This document shows, piece after piece, positions 55,816-64,000 of a stretch of 64,000 bases of DNA (the first letter of the stretch is position 1; each line of letters begins with the position of its first letter). Both the position numbers and the translations under genes were made by a program. Origin of the DNA: Marasmius tenuissimus (taxonomy: Eukaryota; Basidiomycota; Agaricomycetes; Agaricales; Marasmiaceae). The notes beneath the pieces are model-generated. The model made no database searches. It was not told the origin of the DNA and worked only from the letters and a program-made list of their open reading frames with translations. The stretch spans positions 1 to 64,000 of the forward strand of contig JAQOTA010000007.1 of assembly GCA_029532415.1 (NCBI GenBank). Direction: 5' to 3'.

Positions 55816-57594
55816 AAGCACCTATCACCAACAAGAAGTACATTGGTGTTATTCGATGCTGTTGGGTGCCCTCTGGTGGGACCAATAATTTCTGACCAAC
55901 TTCCGACTTATTCTGATGTTCCCTAATCCACACTTGTTCAGATGTCCCTGAAGAAGTTCAGAGAGGTGGTCTGTGCACAACTGCGTAGCCAATTCAAGCC
56001 CTTTGCCCAAAATTTCTGCTCATGTTGCTTCTTTCCTCCCCACCACCATCATCTCCAAATCACCTCACTTGTTCTCACCCCCATTCCTCACATTAGCAGG
56101 CTCGCCACTCAACTATAACCATTCTCACAAGTGACAGGCAACATTACAATGATAGGGTTATGAATAATGAAAAGCTTAGGACACAGTTTGGATTAGGACA
56201 AGTAGGATTTAGGCCAAGGGTAATAGGTGAGTCTATTATTGTGTTGCGCAGGTATTTACATGATGTTAAGGTGGAACTTCTAGAGATTTGACATACAGGA
56301 GAGGATCACAGAGGGCAGTAAGGCAGTAAGGTGGCAAGGCGGCAATTGAGGTCTTAGGCTAATGGAAAGGGACTAGAATATACAGTGTGTCCTATCTCTC
56401 TACTTGTTTACATTGAAGTCTAAGACACCTCAAACATGCAGAATCGGCCCTGATTGTGGCAACTGTAAGGTGTCACTCATCCATTTTCACCTACTCGTGC
56501 TGATACACTGTTCCTGCAGACATGCAGCAAAATACAGAAACCTATGGCTTCATTTGGTACCTGGAGTTTGGAAAGTGGTGGAGAGAAGATTGTGACAGGA
56601 AGCAGTGACCGAAAGAGTAGGAGGCGGGAATGGGAATGGGCAGGGGGGTGCCAGTGGATTGGGAGTCAGGAGCTGGGAACAAGGCCAGGGGTAGGGATCA
56701 GGGAGGAGGGAAATTGGGGGACCTAGTACTGGTAAAGTATGTTAATCAGCATCAGCTACAACCAGAATTGATGATGTACACCAATGTTATCTGACTGAAA
56801 TTGAGGGAAATGGGTGTGCTACCCATTTATTGGAATGTGTCAGATGGCACCCATATAATGGAATGTATCCGCTGTATTCTGGTGATTTCCGATGACTTTT
56901 TGGCAGGGCAGCCTTCAATCAGTTTCTGTCAGTTCATACCTGATAGCACCAACAGAATCTTCATTGGGGCCTATCACCTAACTCCACATCATATACTGAT
57001 ATTGGTGATTCTTTTGTGCCTCATTGATGTAGCATGTATGCCTCAGTTTCAGCTCATTGCTTGCTATCATAGTAGCTGTATTGCATGCTCTTTGTCCAGT
57101 GACCACCACCATCTACTCTTTTTTGTTGCTGCAACATTTGTGAATCCTACTGGTGGCTCCAACATCCACAGTCCAGAACATGTGCACAACTCTCCAACAT
57201 ACAACAACACTGACACTGAGCAGGAAGACATCAAGGTATCAGAATGTTTCATTCCATGGCTTCTGTATCCAAGCGCACCTCTTTGCCCCTGGTTGCTACA
57301 AATGATTCAACAATCATCTATAATCCTTACAAAGGCTACATCCCAGATGTTAGATTCTAGATGACATGTATTTCTTGGTTGATGATCTTGCACAAACACT
57401 TTACCTACCATCCAGTTGTTTTAGTCAATGGTGATACCTTCATGTGGTTGTCACTCGCTAGCCTGATCTCATCTATACCGTACATACAACTGCTCACCAT
57501 CTACTGCCATTCCTTCCCCTGGCAATATTGTATGTATTGTACTAGTATAGCTACCTATATAATCACCCACTGTTCTTTTAACCATGCCACCAAT
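55816..57594. other. Spacer between repeats, no gene
   Basis: Short frames only, mostly hydrophobic (56801-57364), with no splice support or recognised motif. A G-rich stretch lies at 56620-56720. Confidence 0.35.
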
Positions 57595-58420
57595 CACTGG
57601 GGGCATTTTGATGTCAGATTCCACCTGTATGTAACATGTCATATCATTGTCATAACTGATAGGATAGTGTGACCAAAGCAAAGAGTTTTATGTATTAAAC
57701 TGCAATCAATTTGAGCAGTAGAGAAGTCAGAAAGCAATGCTGCGGGCACAAGCATGAACGTGAAGGTATTGTCTGATTCACATAATTCAAACTGATGCCG
57801 GCTGATCTTCTGGGACAAAGGGAAGTCGGGGAGTGGCGGTACGGGAACAAGCACCGACATACTTCCAGATTTTTGGACCTTGAATGTTAAAGACTGTCCC
57901 TGGCTCGGCAGTGGCATTGGGTCCAGCCCGGTTCAGGATCAGCAACTCAGTATCAAGCCCATCTTTCTGTCTGAGGTCATGAGACTTGGATTGAACGTGG
58001 TTTATTCGTCATTTTTGGAGAAACACATAGGTCTGAAGGTACTGGATACTCTTAAGTTGACAATAACACCCGGTCTCCAAATATTGCGCTGTACCGGATT
58101 GCCTCCGGCATCAACATCAAATCATCAATGCCGTCGTGGGGCTGTCACATCGGACTACTTGCCGCCCTGGCTTCTCTTACAGTTTTGAAATCCGGCGGAC
58201 TGGCAAAGGCAGAAATTTTGAGCGTAAAAGCCTTATTTCAAAATGATAGTGATTGCTCTACCCCAGACTAATATGTATAATAAACTACAGTTTCATACAG
58301 AAAGTGGCCAGAAAGTTCCTGTTGTGTCCTTTTCCTAGTCACGGAGGTCACATTGCATATGACTACAATATGACATGTTACATACAGGTGGAATCTGACA
58401 TCAAAATGCCCCCAGTGAAT
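57592..58420. mobile_element. CACTG-ended element with AAT target duplication
   Basis: The element is 57595-58417 (823 bp). Its ends share about 50 bp of near-perfect inverted repeat starting CACTGGGGGCATTTTGATGT, and AAT flanks both sides (57592-57594 and 58418-58420). The 3 bp duplication and CACTG end fit the CACTA/EnSpm class. The terminal sequence differs from the MITEs at 26 kb, so it is a second family. The interior (57680-58350) is not repeated elsewhere in the window; on the minus strand it reads a short peptide (GPKIWKYVGACSRTATPRL) and may be a captured gene piece. Confidence 0.82.
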
Positions 58421-58429
58421 TGAGACCCT

Positions 58430-58775
58430 GTCTTTAATGATATTGCTGTAGAGGAGTCAAAACCACTCAGAAATGTTAGCTACTTGGCTGTCACAGTCCT
58501 TATATGTATTAAAAGATATTCTGATACTTGGCTTAGCTTAGAAAACTAAGCCTGACCTGTGGGATGCACCTGAAGGTGTGGGAGACATGTGGGAAATATG
58601 TAGGTGTCTAAGCGGAGATGCCGGAAATTCCCCGCGGAACTAGGTTTTACTCCCCGCACGTGCAAAATATTCCCCCCCCCCGAAATGACTTACAAGGTCA
58701 TATACTATGGGGGGGACAGAAAATTGGTCCGGGGGAGAAAAATAATATTTTCCCCCCTGCGAAGTACTTTTCCCT
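58430..58775 (-). repeat. Long repeat R, copy 2, inverted
   Basis: Reverse complement of 55497-55815 with the same landmarks in reverse order (GCTACTTGGCTGTCACAG, TTAGCTTAGAAAACTAAG, GCACCTGAAGGTGTGGGAGA, GACAGAAAATTGGTC). Together with copy 1 it forms a pair enclosing 2.6 kb that includes the CACTG element. Confidence 0.78.
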
Positions 58776-59010
58776 TTCCCCCCCCCCCGTTATTCCCGAC
58801 AATTTTATGTGTTTCCGCGGGGGATTCTGGCATGTTAGCTGGGCGCCTAGATGTTCTCCACATATTTCCCAATACTCAGGTGTGTCCCACAGGCCAGGCT
58901 CAGTAATCTAAGCTAAAGTAAGTATCATATCACTCTTTTGTACCTAATAGGACTATGTGTGTCCAATATCTAACATTTCCAAGCTGTTCTGACACCCTTA
59001 CAGTGCCAAC
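58776..59010 (+). repeat. Long repeat R, copy 3, diverged
   Basis: Lies back to back with copy 2, forming a near-palindrome centred about 58770. It keeps GTTTCCGCGGGGGATTCTGG, CACAGGCCAGGCTCAG and CTAACATTTCC-type landmarks of copy 1 with more changes. Confidence 0.65.
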
Positions 59011-59324
59011 ATTCACCCATCTACCATCTTGAATGTCCGAGTCTGAGTTGTATTTAATTTTTAGGTGCTCAAATTTCTACAGCAACTAGGCAATGCCATG
59101 ACAATATGCTTGAACATTGTGGATGGAATATGCTGGACTTTTGTAGTGAATTTGTGACAAAGGATCACACCGCTACTAATGAAGTTCACAGTCTTGAGGT
59201 CACACTGTAAGAGAACGTTTTCAACTAGATATATTGAGAGAAAGTTAGAGTAATTTGCAGCGTTGACAATCCCTTTATATACTAAAGTACTACAGGGTCC
59301 TAGTCATGGATGTCACTGGGTGCA

Positions 59325-59960
59325 AAATACAGTAATACTCGTGTATTATGTTATTCTTTATTCTGAGATTATTCTAAAAAATTTTACAAGAATGCCCGTG
59401 AATTATTTTGAACTTACTGTGGTATTATGCTAGAAAATTTTCAGAATAATACACACTGTAAAGAACAGATAAGCCACGAGTATTATTCTAATGTTATTGG
59501 AACATTATGCTAATAATAAACCTAGAATTATGGAATCAGCAAAAGAAGGATAATGATAGGTTAATGAGAGTCTGTTTTATCTGTGAATTATCCTATACCG
59601 TGGCTATAGAATAATACCAGCTTTCTGCAAAGCATAATGTACGTGCATTATGCTATAAGATAATGCAGAGATGGGATGCTGGTGGAGTGTGTGTGGTTGT
59701 TGTGACACTTATTGTAATGATAGAATAATGTAGGTGTCAAAAGTTGACATTATCCTATGTGGGGTAGCCCAAGGATGTCTATCAAGTCCTGTACTTTGTA
59801 GCTAGGGTCTATGCCCAGCCAACATGGAGGTTCAGAGTATAGAATAATGCACCAATAGAATAATGTGTCAATAGAATAATGTACTGATAGAATAATACAT
59901 GAATAAAGCAGTGGTGTATTATGCTGAAATCATAATGGTGCTATGATTGGGAACTCAGCG
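59325..59960. repeat. AT-rich element with repeated TTATTCTA/TAGAATAA words
   Basis: Dozens of ATTATTCTA, TATTATGCT and their complements occur on both strands, so the region could fold on itself. Four 16 bp tandem units related to AGAATAATGTGTCAAT begin at 59841, 59857, 59873 and 59889. TACAGTAATACTCGTG at the left edge recalls Tc1/mariner-type ends. No coding sequence. Confidence 0.6.
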
Positions 59961-60029
59961 GTGGTCTTGTTGGGCACATGAGTGATGCATGGGCCACTAG
60001 CTTGGGTTTTGCACAGTGTTTTAGGCATC

Positions 60030-60950
60030 CAAAGTGGGTACCTGCTCAGTGTGGTCTCCATTTTAACAGAGCGGCAACAATATTTCTGTGAGTATCTGAA
60101 TATCATGTGACTCAGAACTGCTGGGCTTACAGACAGGTTCATACTATAGTTGCACACATTACAGCAAAGGCCTTCAGCCTCATATGACTGCATACGCCAA
60201 TCATATGATCTACCTGGCCGCCATACTACTCAGAAACCCCTGTATGGCATCATATAACTCAATGCAGCTTATCCAAGTTAAATCCACTTCATATGGCACA
60301 GGCAACATTATGCAGATGTCATATGAACCTCATCTGACTTTGCGCCACACATATAACTTAGGAACCACAGGTGCTCCAGTGTAATGATCTCAACAGATAT
60401 ATTCTCGGATGACTGGCATCCAATCTGGCCAGTTTCAACTCTCCTAAAATTGCAACCCGCAGTCCTGCGTCCAGCGCTTATCTGTATCCACAGATACTAT
60501 CTACCGGATATCCGCCAGATACAGATATCTACATAGTAAATTCATCATGGTAAGTTGCATAAACAGATGACCAGCATCCTTTGAGATCCTTACTCTAGTG
60601 TGGAAGTTGCACAAGTTATATGAGCGCATGTGAGCCTCACTGTGGTATCTATTTTGCCAGAGCAGTCTGTGGTGCATGCACATGTGAGTATATCATATGA
60701 TTCATATATACTGGGCTTACAGGCTCACGATTGTGCACATTGCAGCAAAGGTCTTTAGCCTCATATAACTGCATGTACTGGTCATATGATGTACCTGCAT
60801 ACTACTCAGGGACCTCTGGAGGGCATCACATGACTGAATGCAGCTCATCCAAGTTGAATCTACTTCATATGGCACAGGCAAGGTTGTGCAGATGTCATAT
60901 GAACCTCATCTGACCTCATGCAACACATGTGACTTAGAAGCCTACATGAT
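60030..60950 (+). repeat. Direct repeat of about 330 bp, two copies
   Basis: 60030-60380 and 60630-60950 share, in order, GGTMTCYATTTT, TACTGGGCTTACAG-like words, GCAGCAAAGG, TCATATGAT, TCATATGGCACAGGCAA and CAGATGTCATATGAACCTCA. They are rich in the palindrome CATATG. Confidence 0.75.
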
Positions 60951-61559
60951 AAGCCTACACTTTTTCTAGTGCAGGATACCAGACTTTTCTCCATTGAGAG
61001 ACTGTCATATAACTCTCATCTGACTGTCTCCTATAGCATGCCTGGTTATTACTTGTGCATCTCTGGAGGTCATTGTGTAACTGATGACATTCATATGACA
61101 TCCACGCAACCTCATTCAAGCCACATATTGCAGACATGATTTATATGGTCACTCAAGGATATCAATTGGTAGGTTGAGCACAGACAATATGGAAAGGGTG
61201 CACAGCGCGACCAGAATGAGTGCACCATTATCCTTGTATTTTGCATATTTCTTTTGGACTGCACATGTTATTTATGAGCCATATGGTACAGTATGGCTCT
61301 AGTTTGATGCCCAATTTGATTTGCAACTGTTCATGCAACCCAAAGGACATCAACCCTTTTTATCCGCGTTGCCCCTGGTTAGGTTCAACCTGGAAAAACA
61401 CCTTCAAATCTCAGGTGTGTGCATTGTGCTGTAGAGTGTTTGAATGAGCTGCATTCAGTCATGTGATGCCCTCCAGAGGTCTCTAAGTAGTATGACTATG
61501 TAGGTACATTATATGACTAGTGCATGCAGATATATGCACCAGCAAAACTATGAGGATCC

Positions 61560-61960
61560 GGTCAAGGCCTGACGGCGATGACCCGGGACCATCATTCTGA
61601 ACACTGGGTATCAGTCGCGTATCAGCCTCGTGTCAGTATGATATTATATGAACAGGATATGAGATTGTACCATCGGGAGGATTTTGCGTGGTCAGTGTAT
61701 AGTCAGATGATCCCAGAATGGTACAGTCCTGGCCAGTCAATGGTCAGGTGTGGGTCAGGTTGCATCAAATAGGGCGTACCTGGTCTGGCATTGACCAGAT
61801 AACGGTCAGAGCTCATTGGATGTTAGAGATCTAATCAGACGATGGCGGAATGCCCAGAGGGCGTCTGATGTGGGTCAGAATAATCTCAGACTGTCAAGAG
61901 AATGTTCAGTCAGTGGTCAGTGTTTGGTTATCGGGTGATCAGTAAGGGTAAAAATGAGCA
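61560..61960. repeat. GGTCAG/CTGACC motif cluster
   Basis: The motif TGGTCAG or close variants occurs many times in both orientations, and similar words return at 63739-63810. There is no strict period. Confidence 0.5.
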
Positions 61961-62160
61961 GAGAATACCATAGTATGATAAAATATAGGACAACTGCTCA
62001 CGCTGGTATCAGAATAAGAAATGGCTATGACAGAATGATACTTACAGCCCGTACTCATCGCTGCTGTCCTCTCTGTGCACAAGGTATTTCAAAAAATTGT
62101 ATTATGGTTGTAGATATTTGTTATGCTTTATATACGATTGATGAAGACTTGCCATGTTGA

Positions 62161-62390
62161 AGGACTCTCAAGCATAATGGTGGTGGTTGAGAGTCAAGAG
62201 AGGCAGATCGAACACCTGTGTCAACTGGCACGGGATGTATCCAGCATCTGGCACAGAAATCTGCGCAAGCGCTTCCAGGGCGCTTGCACAGATTTCTTTG
62301 TTTGGCTCTCCAAATAAGGGACTCACACATGGGTTTGGGCGCCTCCTGCCCGGCTTGACTCTCTACCACCACTATCGTGGTTGAGTCCTC
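62161..62390. repeat. Foldback of about 230 bp
   Basis: The outer arms AGGACTCTCAAGCATAATGG and CTATCGTGGTTGAGTCCT pair imperfectly, as do the two GAGAGTCAAG motifs. The centre is a near-perfect stem: 62256-62272 (GAAATCTGCGCAAGCGC) with 62280-62296, 16 of 17 paired, loop TTCCAGG. Confidence 0.72.
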
Positions 62391-63450
62391 CCCCAAGTAA
62401 GTTCCTTCCCCTCTATTGTTTCTAACAATTTCAATGAAAACTTTCAACATTGTATACAGCTATCCAGATCCCCTTCAACCAACTGGTGGCCTCAGGTGCG
62501 ATTGTGAAGCAGGCGGACAGCAACTACAGCGCAGCAGGTGGATGAGATAACTGCAGTGATACACTGGTGAGTTGTTTCGCGATAATGTTCTTGACTGTGG
62601 CTCATGTTGCGTGATATTTAGTATCTGTTCAAGGTCACACAAGAGACAGTGTTGATTGGCTCAAAGGCTAAAGATGACGGGATGGCCAGGTGCTTCACTT
62701 TGTTGCTCTCAGTCTACTGTTTATTGCTCCCATGCAACGTCGATGACATACCCATCGTCACTGGCATCATAGTTTTGACCAATGCACGGACCATCTCCGA
62801 AGTATATAAACCAGTCTTCTAAGGCTATCACTTGTGCCTGCCTTCCACTCACCCTCCTGATGGTACCAGGTGTAGCTTGCGCTCATCTTCAAACAGGATT
62901 GTTCCGCCGTTGACAGGCGAGTATGCTGTCCTCAACCAGCTATGTTTGTTAGGATTTGGGATTCGGGAAAAGGCCTGAGGTATGTTTGCGCCTTTTCTAT
63001 ATTTACCCTACACATAAGAACTGACTATATGCATTAGGATTGTCGAAGACAGTACTAAGAAATGCACAAGACCGCTGTTTCCCCTTCACAGTTCATCAAA
63101 CCAACTGCAGACATCGTTCAGCAATATTCTGGCTGCCGGCGCCTGTCACTGCCTGCACCGTCCACACCGTCGGCAATCCTGAGGTAAATGATTTTCTCAA
63201 CTGTCGTTTGAAGTTTGGACCAGTTGCTGACGCCCTGACTCTCACAGGATATCAGAATACGACATTTGGTGGTGCAGGCCTTATAGTATATACCTTATAC
63301 ATAGTAGTCTATCATAGTGCTCTGTAAGTTCTGTATATACTCGAATAGCAACACATTCTGCATCTTCTTTCTGTCTTGATCTGACTGAGTAAGCTATAAG
63401 TATCATTGAGTGTATGAACAAGCCCTCTACAATTTGATTGAGTCCTATCC
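62391..63450. other. Spacer inside the large inverted-repeat element
   Basis: Only short frames. A 95-codon plus-strand frame at 63040-63327 has no recognisable motif and no splice support. Confidence 0.35.
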
Positions 63451-63452
63451 CT

Positions 63453-63597
63453 GCACATCAGACTGACCTTATCTAATCACAGCGCGTCAATCCACCTCCA
63501 TCTGATCATTGCGCGTCAATCTGACTTCCTCTGACCAGCGCACGTCAATCCAACTTCTTCTGTTCATTGCAAGTCAGACTGGAGCCATCTACTCATT
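63453..63597 (+). repeat. 29 bp tandem repeat, five copies
   Basis: Units of exactly 29 bp begin at 63453, 63482, 63511, 63540 and 63569, each starting GC.CGTCAAT or GCA.GTCAGA and ending near TCATT. Contiguous and degenerate, thus a minisatellite and not a spaced repeat array. Confidence 0.85.
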
Positions 63598-64000
63598 CCA
63601 CCTTATTATGGTATGTCTGTGTTCAGCTGTTGATTGGGGTAAATTATTCTAATACAATGTGACAGGTATGCTACAGTCTTACGGCTCAATTCCATATGAT
63701 ATCTAACTGAATTGAACTGTCCCAAATAGGACTTGCGATTCAGATACTGACCAGGCTCGTCAGTCTGACAGGCCTTGATCCCAACTGACGGGGCTGGTCA
63801 GTGTCTGGCCAGATCCACATAGGTTTGCTGGTGTGAGGCCAAAAACCTTTGCTGTAATATGTGCAATCATGAGTCTGTAAGTCCAGTAGATCTAAATCAT
63901 ATGATATACTTGCATATGCACAGACTGCTCTGGCAAAATAGATACCACAGTGAGGCTCACATGCGCTCATATAACTTGTGCAACTTCCACACTAGAGTAA

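Larger units (their letters stand above)
60590..64000. mobile_element. Large inverted-repeat element running off the right edge
   Basis: 60590-60760 returns as its reverse complement at 63830-64000 with high identity, from TTACTCTAGTGTGGAAGTTG at the left to CAACTTCCACACTAGAGTAA at the window's last base. The arms are at least 170 bp and may extend past the edge. A second inverted pair lies inside (about 60765-60850 against 61440-61540, sharing CCTCTGGAGGGCATCACATG). No transposase is seen between the arms. Confidence 0.7.

Noticed and set aside
62121..62450. 109-codon minus-strand ORF
   Set aside because: It crosses a 230 bp foldback and has no independent support.
63453..63597. Possible CRISPR array
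   Set aside because: The five 29 bp units are contiguous and degenerate with no spacers, and the sequence is eukaryotic.

Overview
The window looks like accessory DNA from an agaricomycete (mushroom-class basidiomycete) fungus, possibly a Rhizoctonia/Ceratobasidium-like species; the genus is a guess. The evidence is genes split by many 45-65 nt introns with GTATGT/GTGAGT donors and CTAAC-type branch sites, a Ty3 chromovirus, a KDZ (CxC-type) transposase, a Tnp2-like CACTA remnant and a SWIM-type MULE transposase. No ribosomal RNA, confident tRNA gene or CRISPR array was seen.

Layout. 1-8098: 3' part of a Ty3/gypsy chromovirus (gag-protease, in-frame UGA, pol with chromodomain, a third coiled-coil ORF, polypurine tract, 3' LTR). 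8.1-32.7 kb: a paralogous locus whose units are repeated in forward orientation. The core is a 10-exon gene of unknown function, present as a full-length pseudogene (11663-13985), an apparently intact copy (19020-21451) and two decayed partial copies (about 24.7-25.5 kb and 30.3-31.05 kb). In the two full copies a small 3-exon gene lies head to head with it. Between the copies are nested CACTG-ended MITEs, an intact 8-exon multi-pass membrane protein gene (26943-28287) and an F-box/LRR-like remnant. 33-43 kb: a hAT-type MITE with perfect 8 bp target duplication, decayed intron-containing genes on the minus strand, and a Tnp2-type N-terminal remnant. 43.4-47.4 kb: decayed KDZ transposase. 48.3-51.7 kb: Ty1/copia element on the minus strand without reverse transcriptase. 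53.2-55.5 kb: MULE transposase. 55.5-64 kb: almost gene-free DNA made of inverted repeats, a CACTG element, foldbacks and minisatellites.

The coding exon models at 11.7-14.0, 18.5-19.0, 19.0-21.5 and 26.9-28.3 kb were built by hand from splice signals and reading-frame continuity. Their exon lengths sum to whole codons, and the two full paralogues agree exon by exon in all but the last exon. Most other coding sequence is damaged, repeatedly by TGA or TAG where a related copy or the continuing frame implies CGA or CAG. That is compatible with methylation-linked C-to-T mutation, which is inferred and not measured. The strongest candidates for undescribed biology are the 10-exon family with its divergent partner, the third chromovirus ORF, and the layered inverted-repeat region from 55.5 kb to the right edge.
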